Both the position numbers and the translations under genes were made by a program. A stretch of DNA of 64,000 nucleotides from Putridiphycobacter roseus. Lineage in GTDB: Bacteria; Bacteroidota; Bacteroidia; Flavobacteriales_D; Crocinitomicaceae. Below the pieces are notes generated by a model. It was not told where the DNA came from, did no database searches, and saw only the letters and a program-made list of their open reading frames with translations. Position 1 is the stretch's first letter. Every line of letters starts with the position of its first letter. The DNA is taken from positions 1 through 64,000 of the forward strand of contig NZ_QKSB01000012.1 of NCBI RefSeq assembly GCF_003234935.1. Reading direction: 5' to 3'. Of the stretch, positions 26,442-35,815 are shown piece by piece.

Positions 26442-29400
26442 TTAGCTAAAACGTTTTTTTCGAAAATAAGCAAGTACAGAAATAAGCACAAATCCAATTG
26501 CAGTTATTGGCACCCAAGATGGAATTGGAACAGGATCACCAGTAGCATAAGAGTGCAGTCCACTTAAATAAAAGTTTACGCCATAAAAAGTCATGATTAT
26601 GGAACTATAACCAACCATGGAAGCCACATTAAAAACAAAATCGGATTTTAAACCTGGGATAAAACGGAAGTGTAAAATAATTGTGTATACCAGCACAGAA
26701 GCTAATGCCCATGTTTCTTTTGCATCCCAACCCCAATAACGTCCCCATGATTCATTTGCCCAAACACCTCCTAAGAAAGTTCCTATGGTTAACATAAACA
26801 AACCAACTGTCATTACCATTTCACTAATGTAGCGCAGTTCTTTACTGGTTAAGTTCATTCTTTTAAGTGATTTCTTAGTTTTGAAAATATCCATGTTTAA
26901 ATTGATGATTCCCAAAATTGCTGAAAGCCCTAAAAACCCATAAGAGCCAGTAATGATTGCGACATGAATCATTAACCAATAAGACTTTAATACAGGCACT
27001 AAATTAGAAATTTGTGGATCCATATTATTCAAATGTGCTACAAACAACATTAGCCAAGCTAAAATACCAGTAGCGCCCAATACAATTTTTGAGTTTTTTG
27101 AAAACAAAAGACCAGCTACAACTGTAATAAAAGAAATAAACACAATAGCTTCGTAACCATTACTCCAAGGAGCATGTCCCGACAAGTACCAACGTAAGCC
27201 TAGGGTAAACGCATGTGCAAGGGCTAATAAAATAAATAATATGGTAGCCACCTTATTAAAAATACCCACTTTAATTTTCGGACGGAATAAATTGACAAAC
27301 TGCGCAACCAACAATATTAATCCAAGCGATAAATACAAATTATTTAATCTTTCAAATACATTTGATTTGGTATAAAATATTTCCCAATCAATTTTTGATT
27401 TACTCGGTAATAAATCGGGATTCCCAGCACCTCTCTGATAGGTGTCAATTAAATTTAGAACCTTGTCCGTTGCTGACCAATCACCAGTCTCTTGGGCAGC
27501 ATTTGCCTCATAAATATACATATTCATAATGCCACTTACAAACGTACTGTCTTCTCCTGTTAATTTCGTTAAATTATCAGCAGGCGCGTACCAAGTATTG
27601 GTTGGATCGTTTTTCATTGGAAATATTCTTAAATAATACCCCATTACTACCCCTCTAATAATATTAAAACGTTCATCTGTTTTAATAAAGTTTTTATCAA
27701 ATACATTTCGTTTACTAGGCGACTTGGTTTGTGCATTTTTCACAAACTCCGTCAACTTATACGCAGAATTATCTACATAAAAGTCTTGCATACTAGCATA
27801 TTTACCTTCAATACCCAATATCTTTTTGGTGGAATCTCCTGACACATAAATAAAAGGCGCATTAAACCAATGTGCAAAATTCACATGCAATCCTACAAAT
27901 ACTTGATTAGCATTCATTCCATCATATTTTACACCACGGTATACCTTTCTTAAAATCATATCAGCCATGGTATTGACTGGCATAAATCGACCACCAAAAT
28001 CCTGTATGATCAGCTTACCAAATTTATCGGCTTGCGTTTGATCAATTGGTGTGTATGTTTCAACAGCATGACTTGTAAAAGGAATTAAACCAAATACTAA
28101 AATTAAAACCTTCAATAATTTTTCTCTTTTTTGTCTCACATCTTTGGCTTTATTCATTAAGAACCTAAAACGACTACCTTTGGTAAATACAGCTAAAAAC
28201 ATACCTAAGCCCATCAAAACATAACCAATGTAAGTAATCATTGTACCCCACCAATCGTGATTAACAGATAAGATAGTTCCTGATTCATCTGGATCATAAC
28301 TCGATTGAAAAAAGCGATACCCTTCATAATCTAATACATGATTCATAAAAATTCTATGGTCGAATTTTTTATTTTTAATGGTATCTATTAATGTCACTTC
28401 ACTCGCATAAGAAGATGGATTTTCAGTGCCTGGATACTTTTCCAATTGAAAATCTTTTAAGTGGATAAAAAATGGTACGGTAAGGTATTTCGCACCTAAA
28501 CAAATTCTATAGTTAAGGCCATTCATGGAAAATTCATTAAATTCTGGATAATTCCCAGTTTCTCCTGAAATATTTACAATTTTAGAGGTTCCACCTTCCT
28601 TTACTTCTAATTGAATAGTGTGGTGACCTTCAGGGTGATTTAGCTCACCTTTTTTAACCATTTTCTGATTTTTAAGTTTTTGTTTATATACAAATTGAAC
28701 CCCGTTCAATTCATATAATCTCATGGGATAGAATGGCACCAAAGTATCCCTTGGAATCACACCAGAACTTTGGTCACGCATTTGTAAATAATTCAAATCA
28801 AAAGGAGAAAAGACATAATCTAAAGAGTCCGTTTTAAAAATCCTAATTGCACCTAATAAAGTGGTATCCGTTGTTACTATAATTCCTTTCTCTTGAATAT
28901 CGTAACCATCTCCTAGATAATTATTTTTTCTTCCGCCTTGTCCAACAGTAACAATATGTAAAAAATCATCTCCATTTTCCACCGACTCTAAAGTATCTAC
29001 TTCATAATATTTTGGTAAAAAATCATGGTATCGAATAGAGATTGGTCGAGAAGCATCTGGAAAATGAAAATCCATATTCAAAGACACATGATCTTCCATT
29101 AAACCACCCAGACCAACCCCGGATAATTTTTGGTTAAAATCTGCTTTAGCTTGATTTAATTTGTCCGAAAACAATATTTCAAAAGAAGGTTCATATTGGT
29201 TAATTTGATCGTCGACATGGACTTGAAAATAGGTATTCGTTGTCAATAAAGTATTAGAGGCTTTCCCTTCTTTAATATTCATTATTCCTTCAAAAGAAAC
29301 ATTCCTAGTAACGAAAGCACCAACTACGATAATTAAAAACGATACATGAAAAATTAATGAGCCTATTTTTTCTATCCGAAACATTTTATAACGGTAGATA

Positions 29401-29600
29401 TTATATACCAAATTAATGAACAAGAAAAAGAACATCCACTCAAACCATTTTGCATTGTAAATAAAGTACTTAGCGGTAGTGGTATCATAATATGTCTCAA
29501 CACCTGTGGCTATTGCTATTGCTAAAAAAAAAGTTAGCACCAAAAGTGACATAAATTTCATGGAAAAAAAGAAGGCGATAAATCTATTCATGATAGGCAT
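26442..29600 (-). CDS. ccsBA: Fused system II cytochrome c biogenesis protein CcsBA (ResB-CcsA)
   Basis: 1052 residues, a natural fusion of ResB/CcsB (about 1-500) and CcsA (about 760-1050). The N-terminal part has membrane segments at about 12-35, 50-66 and 78-100, a large periplasmic domain and a further segment near 450-475. The C-terminal half is multi-spanning with the haem-handling WWD-type motif WGRYWGWDAKETWAL near 947-961. The protein exports haem and ligates it to CxxCH apocytochromes in the periplasm. This fits the several CxxCH proteins within 16 kb (23058-24092, 36729-37784, and the candidates at 20988-22213). Monocistronic, divergent from secDF. Confidence 0.95.
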   Translation of the reverse strand: MPIMNRFIAFFFSMKFMSLLVLTFFLAIAIATGVETYYDTTTAKYFIYNAKWFEWMFFFLFINLVYNIYRYKMFRIEKIGSLIFHVSFLIIVVGAFVTRNVSFEGIMNIKEGKASNTLLTTNTYFQVHVDDQINQYEPSFEILFSDKLNQAKADFNQKLSGVGLGGLMEDHVSLNMDFHFPDASRPISIRYHDFLPKYYEVDTLESVENGDDFLHIVTVGQGGRKNNYLGDGYDIQEKGIIVTTDTTLLGAIRIFKTDSLDYVFSPFDLNYLQMRDQSSGVIPRDTLVPFYPMRLYELNGVQFVYKQKLKNQKMVKKGELNHPEGHHTIQLEVKEGGTSKIVNISGETGNYPEFNEFSMNGLNYRICLGAKYLTVPFFIHLKDFQLEKYPGTENPSSYASEVTLIDTIKNKKFDHRIFMNHVLDYEGYRFFQSSYDPDESGTILSVNHDWWGTMITYIGYVLMGLGMFLAVFTKGSRFRFLMNKAKDVRQKREKLLKVLILVFGLIPFTSHAVETYTPIDQTQADKFGKLIIQDFGGRFMPVNTMADMILRKVYRGVKYDGMNANQVFVGLHVNFAHWFNAPFIYVSGDSTKKILGIEGKYASMQDFYVDNSAYKLTEFVKNAQTKSPSKRNVFDKNFIKTDERFNIIRGVVMGYYLRIFPMKNDPTNTWYAPADNLTKLTGEDSTFVSGIMNMYIYEANAAQETGDWSATDKVLNLIDTYQRGAGNPDLLPSKSKIDWEIFYTKSNVFERLNNLYLSLGLILLVAQFVNLFRPKIKVGIFNKVATILFILLALAHAFTLGLRWYLSGHAPWSNGYEAIVFISFITVVAGLLFSKNSKIVLGATGILAWLMLFVAHLNNMDPQISNLVPVLKSYWLMIHVAIITGSYGFLGLSAILGIINLNMDIFKTKKSLKRMNLTSKELRYISEMVMTVGLFMLTIGTFLGGVWANESWGRYWGWDAKETWALASVLVYTIILHFRFIPGLKSDFVFNVASMVGYSSIIMTFYGVNFYLSGLHSYATGDPVPIPSWVPITAIGFVLISVLAYFRKKRFS

Positions 29601-29610
29601 AATTTCGGTG

Positions 29611-29618
29611 CAAATTTA
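29611..29618 (-). promoter_or_regulatory. Candidate -7 promoter element (TAAATTTG) of ccsBA
   Basis: Reverse-strand TAnnTTTG 10 bp before the start codon; it implies a very short leader. Confidence 0.45.
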
Positions 29619-29701
29619 ACCCTTATTTATGAAATCAATCTGAAATTAGGGATAATTTTAAAATCAAAAAATAAATTTTATGAAATAGATTATCAAATAG
29701 T

Positions 29702-29733
29702 ATTGGTTATTTACGTTTGAAATTTTATATTTG
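29702..29733 (+). promoter_or_regulatory. Candidate secDF promoter (TTG at -33, TATATTTG at -7)
   Basis: TTG at 29703-29705 and an exact TAnnTTTG at 29726-29733 separated by 20 bp; predicted leader of about 35 nt to the ATG at 29775. Confidence 0.55.
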
Positions 29734-29774
29734 CAGGCTTTGAAAAACACTAAGTGTATAATTAACTAATTAAA

Positions 29775-32700
29775 ATGAGAAATAAAGGATTCTTTTGGAC
29801 GATTACCATAGCTCTAGTAATAGCTACTATCTATCAATTATCGTTCACCACTGCTGCCAGAAAAGTTGAGAAACGTGCAGTTACGCAAGCACAAGAGGCA
29901 TTAGATTCAATTCAAGCCACTGGACAAACAAAATTTACTGGCATAGGTGATACTTTGGATTTATCGAATCCAAAAGATGTAGATAAAATTTTCGCTTATT
30001 ACAAAGACGCATACATTAGTTCCATGAACAATGAGGAAGTTCACTTTATGAACTATACTTATAAGGAATGTAAGGAAAAAGAATTAAATCTTGGTTTAGA
30101 TTTAAGAGGTGGGATGAGTTTAACACTTGAAATTTCCGTACCTGAATTAATCCAAAACTTAGCGGGCAATACCCAAAAAGAAGAATTTACTTCGGCATAC
30201 AATAGCGCAATGGCTACGACGAATGAAGGGGACGGTGATTTTATCTCAAACTTTCAATCCGCTTACGAAAAGAATTCTCCTGATGGAAAATTAGCTAAAT
30301 TATTTCACCGATATAATACGGATGAAGTTCCTTCCAACGCTTCCAATGACGAAGTTGTTTCTTTTTTAAGAAATAAAGCGAGTTCGGCATTAGAAGGTGT
30401 AGAGACTATCATCATTAAAAGAATTAACCAAATTGGGATCAACCAACCAACGATTCAAAAACAAGCTGGTGCAAATAGAATTTTTGTGGAACTACCAGGT
30501 GCTACAAACAGAGAATACATTCGTAAAAGATTACAAGCATCTGCCAACCTAGAGTTTTTTGAAGTATACGATAACGTAACAGACGGTATTGCGAATACCT
30601 TAATAGATGCGGAAGGAAAATTAAGTAGAGCTTTATATGGTGATATTTTACCAGTAGAAGATAGTTTAAACTTAGATACAGATACTACATTACTAGATGC
30701 TGTTACTGAAACAGTAGAAAATGCAACAGATTTAGATTTAGACTTAGCAGGTGTAGATACTACTGCTACTCCTGATTTAGCAGATGTTGCTGAAACACCA
30801 ACGGATTCTTTATCTTTAGACGAAAGACAAAAATTAGCGCCTATCACTTCTTTGGTTTATTTGGCATTTCAATTTGATGAAGCTGGAACACCAATTGGTT
30901 ACCAAGAAGGACCAGTAATTGGTCAAGCATTAGTAAAAGATACAGGTTTAATTAACTCTCGAATAAACCATCCTACTTTTAAAAACGAATTTCCAGCAGA
31001 TTTAAAATTCATGTGGGGTGCTAAAGAGGTAATGAATGACGGTCAAGAAACGGGTGTTATTTATTTATATGCTATTAAAGTACCTACTATTGGAGCGCCA
31101 GTATCTGGAGAAGATATTGAAAGAGCTGATATTGGAACTGAGTTTGGTAAAGTAGATGTTAGAATGAACATGACGCCAAGTGGTAGTCAAAAATGGGAAG
31201 ATTTAACTGGAGCGAACGTTGGACGTTCTGTAGCCATTACCATGGATGATTTTGTATATTCTGCTCCTGTAGTACAAGAAAAAATGTCGACTGGTAGAGC
31301 AAGTATTTCTGGTAGCTTTACGGTTGCGGAAGGAAAAGATTTAGCTGGTTTATTAAATGCTGGTTCTTTACCTGCTCCTGCTAAAATTGTGAATGAAACT
31401 TCAGTAGGACCAACATTGGGAGCTGAAAACATTCAAAAAGGATTGTACTCTTTCTTATTCGCCATCTTAATTGTTTTGATTTACATGGTATTCTATTACG
31501 GTAAAGCCGGTGTAATTGCAGATATTGCCATGATTTTTAACTTGTTCTTATTGTTAGGAATGTTAGTTTCCTTCAAAGCAATCTTAACTTTACCTGGTAT
31601 TGCAGGTATTGTCTTAACCATTGGTATGTCAGTGGATGCGAACGTGCTTATTTTTGAAAGAATTAGAGAGGAAATGAGATTTGGAAAAGGCTTAAAAGTG
31701 GCCATCCAAGAAGGATTCCAAAAAGCAATGGCTGCTATATTAGATGCCAATATTACTACTTTATTAACTGCAATTGTATTGGCCGTATTTGGTTCAGGTC
31801 CAATTAGAGGATTTGCTACTACTTTAATCATGGGTATCTTTACTTCCTTCTTTGCAGCAGTTGTTATTTCTAGATTATTGTTCATCTATGCCATGTCTAA
31901 AAACATGGACTTTAAATTTACGACTTCATTTACAAAAAACTGGTTCCAAAACACCAACTTTCAATTTGTTAAAAACAGAAAGAAATTTTATATTATTTCA
32001 GGTATTGTTATCCTAATTGGTTTAGGTTCTTTATTTACTAAAGGGTTAGATTTAGGGGTTGACTTTACAGGTGGTAGAACTTATAAAGTTGAATTCCACG
32101 ACCAAGTTGCCAACAATAAATTAATAAAAGAAAACCTTGAAAAAGCATTTGGATCAGTTCCAACGGTAAAAGCAGTTGATGATGATTACACCGTTTCTAT
32201 TACCACTAAATACTTAATTACTGATGCAAGTCAAGAAGCTAGTGACAAAGTTGAAACAAAATTAAATGAAGGATTAGCTTCTTTAGGAGCTTATGATATT
32301 CCGGAAAGTAAAATGATTGCACCAACTATTTCTAGTGATTTAAGATCTAGTTCATTCTACGCCATCTTATTCTCCTTAATCATCATTTTCTTATACATTG
32401 TATTCAGGTTTAGAAAATGGCAATATGGTTTAGGTGCATTAGTAGCTATGGCACATGATGTTTTAGTAGTGTTAGGTTTGTTTTCTATTTTCTGGGGTGT
32501 ATTTGGATTCTCCATGGAAATTGACCAAGCATTTATTGCAGCCATATTAACCGTAGTTGGTTATTCTATAAATGATACCGTGGTTGTGTTTGATAGAATT
32601 AGAGAATTTTTAGCGACATCTCGTAAAAAAGACAACAAAGAAATCATTAATAACGCATTAAACTCTACCATGAGTAGAACTATTAATACTTCTGTATCTA

Positions 32701-32861
32701 CCTTTATCGTATTATTAATCATCTTCTTATTCGGTGGAGAATCTATTAAAGGATTTACCTTCGCCTTAATGATTGGTGTGGTTGTAGGTACTTACTCTTC
32801 TCTATTTATTGCAACACCTGCAGTAATTGATTTGGAAAAAGAAAAAGAAGAAAAAATTTAA
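29775..32861 (+). CDS. secDF: Fused protein translocase subunit SecDF
   Basis: 1028 residues. SecD and SecF are joined in one chain, as is common in Bacteroidota. SecD features: first membrane segment (about 7-25), LNLGLDLRGGMSLTLE near 103-118, a long periplasmic domain, and the transmembrane signature GMSVDANVLIFERIREE near 617-633. SecF features: GLDLGVDFTGGRTYKVEF near 757-774 and AAILTVVGYSINDTVVVFDR near 922-941. It uses the proton motive force to pull preproteins through SecYEG. Residues about 295-345 are an acidic Asp/Thr/Leu-rich insert (DLDLDLAGVD) that looks poorly conserved. A terminator follows. Confidence 0.97.
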   Translation: MRNKGFFWTITIALVIATIYQLSFTTAARKVEKRAVTQAQEALDSIQATGQTKFTGIGDTLDLSNPKDVDKIFAYYKDAYISSMNNEEVHFMNYTYKECKEKELNLGLDLRGGMSLTLEISVPELIQNLAGNTQKEEFTSAYNSAMATTNEGDGDFISNFQSAYEKNSPDGKLAKLFHRYNTDEVPSNASNDEVVSFLRNKASSALEGVETIIIKRINQIGINQPTIQKQAGANRIFVELPGATNREYIRKRLQASANLEFFEVYDNVTDGIANTLIDAEGKLSRALYGDILPVEDSLNLDTDTTLLDAVTETVENATDLDLDLAGVDTTATPDLADVAETPTDSLSLDERQKLAPITSLVYLAFQFDEAGTPIGYQEGPVIGQALVKDTGLINSRINHPTFKNEFPADLKFMWGAKEVMNDGQETGVIYLYAIKVPTIGAPVSGEDIERADIGTEFGKVDVRMNMTPSGSQKWEDLTGANVGRSVAITMDDFVYSAPVVQEKMSTGRASISGSFTVAEGKDLAGLLNAGSLPAPAKIVNETSVGPTLGAENIQKGLYSFLFAILIVLIYMVFYYGKAGVIADIAMIFNLFLLLGMLVSFKAILTLPGIAGIVLTIGMSVDANVLIFERIREEMRFGKGLKVAIQEGFQKAMAAILDANITTLLTAIVLAVFGSGPIRGFATTLIMGIFTSFFAAVVISRLLFIYAMSKNMDFKFTTSFTKNWFQNTNFQFVKNRKKFYIISGIVILIGLGSLFTKGLDLGVDFTGGRTYKVEFHDQVANNKLIKENLEKAFGSVPTVKAVDDDYTVSITTKYLITDASQEASDKVETKLNEGLASLGAYDIPESKMIAPTISSDLRSSSFYAILFSLIIIFLYIVFRFRKWQYGLGALVAMAHDVLVVLGLFSIFWGVFGFSMEIDQAFIAAILTVVGYSINDTVVVFDRIREFLATSRKKDNKEIINNALNSTMSRTINTSVSTFIVLLIIFLFGGESIKGFTFALMIGVVVGTYSSLFIATPAVIDLEKEKEEKI

Positions 32862-32879
32862 TTGAAATTGATATAATTT

Positions 32880-32915
32880 AAAAAGCCTTCCTTAACTTTG
32901 GAAGGCTTTTTTGTT
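32880..32915 (+). terminator. Rho-independent terminator after secDF
   Basis: Perfect 11-bp stem AAAAGCCTTCC (32881-32891) / GGAAGGCTTTT (32900-32910) followed by T-rich sequence; 19 bp after the secDF stop and 8 bp before tatA. Confidence 0.92.
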
Positions 32916-32922
32916 TTAGACT

Positions 32923-33255
32923 ATGCAAGTAATTTTATTTTTAAACGATTTTGGAACTGGAGAATTAGTTTTTGTCATGTTTGTAGTACTGATATTATTT
33001 GGTGCTAAAAATATTCCTTCTATCGCCAAAACTTTAGGAAAAGGGATGCGCGAAATTAGAAACGCATCAGATGAAATTAAACGAGACATCACAAGGTCCG
33101 CTACTGAAATGAAAAGAGATTTAAATTTAAATAATCACTTCAAAGATATTCAAGATCCAATGAAAGGGATTAAAGACCCCATGAAAGGGATTGAAGAAGC
33201 TATCATGGCGGAGCCTAAGACGAAAGAAAATAACCCTAAAATAGATACGGAATGA
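32923..33255 (+). CDS. tatA: Twin-arginine translocase subunit TatA/TatE
   Basis: 110 residues. Short extracytoplasmic N-terminus, a membrane helix at about 13-25 (ELVFVMFVVLILFGAKNIP, with the FG hinge), then the amphipathic helix SIAKTLGKGMREIRNASDEIK, which is the TatA signature. The C-terminal tail contains a tandem repeat DPMKGIKDPMKGIEEA (positions 33151-33199). TatA forms the pore that passes folded proteins across the inner membrane. No tatC is adjacent. It starts 8 bp after the secDF terminator, and its 3' end overlaps the antiporter gene by 4 bp. Confidence 0.92.
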   Translation: MQVILFLNDFGTGELVFVMFVVLILFGAKNIPSIAKTLGKGMREIRNASDEIKRDITRSATEMKRDLNLNNHFKDIQDPMKGIKDPMKGIEEAIMAEPKTKENNPKIDTE

Positions 33256-34205
33256 GCTATTTAATTTTAATACTTGGGCTTATCACGTTAATTATTGGTG
33301 GCGAGTTTTTAGTAAAAGGTGCGGTTGGTATTGCGAAAAAAGCACACATCTCTTCTTTGGTAATTGGTATGACCGTAATCTCATTTGGTACTTCCGCTCC
33401 TGAATTAATCGTCAGTCTAAACGCCGCTTTAAGTGGTAACCCCGAAATTGCTATCGCTAATGTGGTAGGTTCTAATATTGCTAACATTGCCCTTGTACTT
33501 GGTATAACTGTTTTAATATTTCCCATTATCGTCGATCGAAATTCAAAAATTATAGATTGGCCTATGATGATGGGGGCCTCTATCCTATTTTACTTATTTG
33601 CCTATGATTTGGTAATTGAAACTTGGGAAGGTATTATATTGTTTGGTATTTTAGTAGTGTTTACAGTACTGTTGATTACTAATTCAAGGAAGACGACTAA
33701 AAAAGAGAAAGCCGCTCTTACAACACCTATAGAAGATGAAATACCGGTAATGAATACTTATTTAGCATTCTTTTATGTTCTATTAGGATTAGTTGGATTA
33801 TTTTTCGGCGCAAAATGGTTGGTCAGTGGCGCTATTGATATTGCCCAAAATTTAGGTATGAGTCAAACAGTTATTGGGGTAACTGTTGTTGCCTTTGGCA
33901 CTTCGGTTCCAGAATTGGTTACCTCCGCAGTAGCTGCTTTTAGAAAGGAAACGGATATATCTATAGGTAATTTAATAGGTTCTAATCTGTTTAATATCAT
34001 GGCCGTAATAGGCTTAACAGCTATTGTAAAACCTATTCCGGTGGAAAGTGTCGTGTTAAATAATGATATGATTTGGATGCTTTGCATTGCTGCCGCTCTT
34101 TTACCTTTGATGTTAATTGGTAAAAAACTGGGTAGAATAAAAGGGGTGATGTTATTTGGTACCTATGTTGCTTACATTACCATTATACTTATCCATGTAA
34201 AATAA
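33252..34205 (+). CDS. Calcium/sodium antiporter (CaCA family, YrbG-like)
   Basis: 317 residues, about ten membrane segments. The two inverted alpha-repeats that build the cation path are clear: SFGTSAPELIVSLNAAL with NVVGSNIANIALVLG in the first half, and AFGTSVPELVTSAVAAF with NLIGSNLFNIMAVIG in the second; the glutamates of the PEL motifs are the ion ligands. Exports Ca2+ in exchange for Na+ or H+. Overlaps tatA by 4 bp (ATGA) and the next gene by 1 bp, so all three are one operon. Confidence 0.93.
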   Translation: MSYLILILGLITLIIGGEFLVKGAVGIAKKAHISSLVIGMTVISFGTSAPELIVSLNAALSGNPEIAIANVVGSNIANIALVLGITVLIFPIIVDRNSKIIDWPMMMGASILFYLFAYDLVIETWEGIILFGILVVFTVLLITNSRKTTKKEKAALTTPIEDEIPVMNTYLAFFYVLLGLVGLFFGAKWLVSGAIDIAQNLGMSQTVIGVTVVAFGTSVPELVTSAVAAFRKETDISIGNLIGSNLFNIMAVIGLTAIVKPIPVESVVLNNDMIWMLCIAAALLPLMLIGKKLGRIKGVMLFGTYVAYITIILIHVK

Positions 34206-34819
34206 TGAGCATAAAAAAAGTACCAGGTTGGGGTAAAACCGTCGGAATACTAATGATTATTATGGGCAGCTTAGGTGCCTTCTATCAATTGTACAGGATT
34301 GTATTCCCAATGATTTTGAATGTGCAACAAGAATTTATTGGAAATTTCAGCAGAATAACAAAAGATCAGATTCAAAACAACGACAGTCTGCGATTAAATC
34401 CAACATTTAATGAAAACTTTGAATCCTTCGAAAATTCATTGGAAGCGGTGAACAATACCATCTTTAAAATTGAACCACACATCATTCAATACATCATGGT
34501 ATTTTCTTTAATCATGCTACTGGTCAACGTTATTTACATTATTGCTGGGACTAAATTATTGACTAAAAAAATTGCCAATTATCAATTCGCAAAAATTACA
34601 TTGATTATTGCTATACTGATCAATGTGCTGTCCCTATTTCTCATTTTCTCGGGTAATAACAGCCTCATGATTTTTGCCATGATGTTCTACGCTTTTATCG
34701 GATTGATTGCAGATATCGTTTACATCATCATCTTACAATCCCACGACCAGTCTGAATACGACGAAAATGAAAACGCTCAAAAACAGGTAATTTCAATTGA
34801 AGAAGGATTTGAAATTTAG
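34205..34819 (+). CDS. Hypothetical four-helix membrane protein
   Basis: 204 residues with hydrophobic segments at about 13-36, 97-120, 130-152 and 156-178, and an extracytoplasmic stretch between the first two (about 38-95) rich in Asn and Glu. I recognise no named family. It is translationally coupled to the antiporter (1-bp overlap) and may be an accessory or unrelated passenger. Its stop overlaps the convergent lipoprotein gene by 4 bp. Confidence 0.7.
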   Translation: MSIKKVPGWGKTVGILMIIMGSLGAFYQLYRIVFPMILNVQQEFIGNFSRITKDQIQNNDSLRLNPTFNENFESFENSLEAVNNTIFKIEPHIIQYIMVFSLIMLLVNVIYIIAGTKLLTKKIANYQFAKITLIIAILINVLSLFLIFSGNNSLMIFAMMFYAFIGLIADIVYIIILQSHDQSEYDENENAQKQVISIEEGFEI

Positions 34820-35358
34820 TCACAAGGATAACTTACTTTCTCGTAAATCACTTTATTAATTATATACTTTCTAACGGTGTAAATTTCGGTAAATTCTAAG
34901 CCATTCACATCTTTACTTGTTTTCAAGTAAGAGATACGGCCTGAATCTCGTTCCACGATATTAATTGCCTTGTCCAATACTTTAACTTTATTATTTTTAA
35001 AAGCCAATACAGCATTATCTTTCCTTAATTCGGAATTCAAAATATAACTTTCATTCTTTTGGATGTATACATCTTCAAAGGTGTACACGTCATACAAACC
35101 GGAGTCCAATTTTACATACTTGTATTTTAGGTTGATGAATACTTGATTGGTGTCGAAATTATTGTAAACCCGCAAAGTATCCTTATTCAAAAATAAGGCC
35201 CCACATTGGCTTTCCTCTTTGGCATATAAGGGTTTTAATAAAATGTCATCTGGTTTCAAATTGCCAGTTTCTAATACAACTTCGTAAAATACATGTTGAT
35301 TTGATTTTTGACAAGCAAATACACCGAGCACTAGCGATAAAATGAGCAATACTTTCAT
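34816..35358 (-). CDS. Hypothetical lipoprotein
   Basis: 180 residues. N-terminal signal with lipobox LVLGVFAC, C16 lipidated. The remainder is predominantly beta (KYKYVKLDSGLYDVYTFEDV, FKNNKVKVLDKAIN) and ends in YPCD, the last cysteine possibly paired with the one in EESQCGALF. No family recognised. It lies 10 bp after aroQ on the same strand and may be co-transcribed with it. Confidence 0.7.
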   Translation of the reverse strand: MKVLLILSLVLGVFACQKSNQHVFYEVVLETGNLKPDDILLKPLYAKEESQCGALFLNKDTLRVYNNFDTNQVFINLKYKYVKLDSGLYDVYTFEDVYIQKNESYILNSELRKDNAVLAFKNNKVKVLDKAINIVERDSGRISYLKTSKDVNGLEFTEIYTVRKYIINKVIYEKVSYPCD

Positions 35359-35368
35359 AGATTTAATT

Positions 35369-35815
35369 TTACTGTTGTTTATTTTGAATCAATTGGCACA
35401 ATGCCTGCACGCCTAAGGTATAACTTTCTAAGCCAAAGCCCATAATTAATCCTGCACAAACAGGTGTAATGTACGATTGATGTCTGAAAGATTCTCTATT
35501 GGTCACATTTGAAATGTGTACTTCTATTACAGGAATATTAGTAGCTGAAATAGCATCTCTAATGGCTACGGAGGTATGTGTATAGCCGCCAGCGTTTAAA
35601 ACAATTCCATCAAACTTATTGGCCAAATTTTGAATACTCGTCACCAAGTCGCCTTCTAAATTACTTTGTAAGTAATTCAATTGTATAGCTGGAAATTTTT
35701 CCCCTAGCTCCACATAAAAATCTTCAAAACTTTTAGCCCCATACACACTTGGCTCCCTTTTTCCGAGTAAATTTAAATTCGGACCATTTAATACTAATAT
35801 TTGCAGTGAATTCAT
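35369..35815 (-). CDS. aroQ: Type II 3-dehydroquinate dehydratase
   Basis: 148 residues from the ATG at 35815, matching the family length; the in-frame extension upstream lacks similarity. It converts 3-dehydroquinate to 3-dehydroshikimate in the shikimate pathway. Active-site elements: LNGPNLNLLGKREPSVYG at the N-terminus with the catalytic Tyr, QSNLEGDLV, NAGGYTHTSVAIRDA and the catalytic His in EVHISNVTNRESFRHQSYI. Its start codon overlaps that of the divergent xerD gene by 10 bp. Confidence 0.96.
   Translation of the reverse strand: MNSLQILVLNGPNLNLLGKREPSVYGAKSFEDFYVELGEKFPAIQLNYLQSNLEGDLVTSIQNLANKFDGIVLNAGGYTHTSVAIRDAISATNIPVIEVHISNVTNRESFRHQSYITPVCAGLIMGFGLESYTLGVQALCQLIQNKQQ

Noticed and set aside
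30455..30847. Antisense frame with Ser/Val-rich low-complexity sequence in secDF
   Set aside because: Mirror of the acidic insert of SecD; no start context or similarity.
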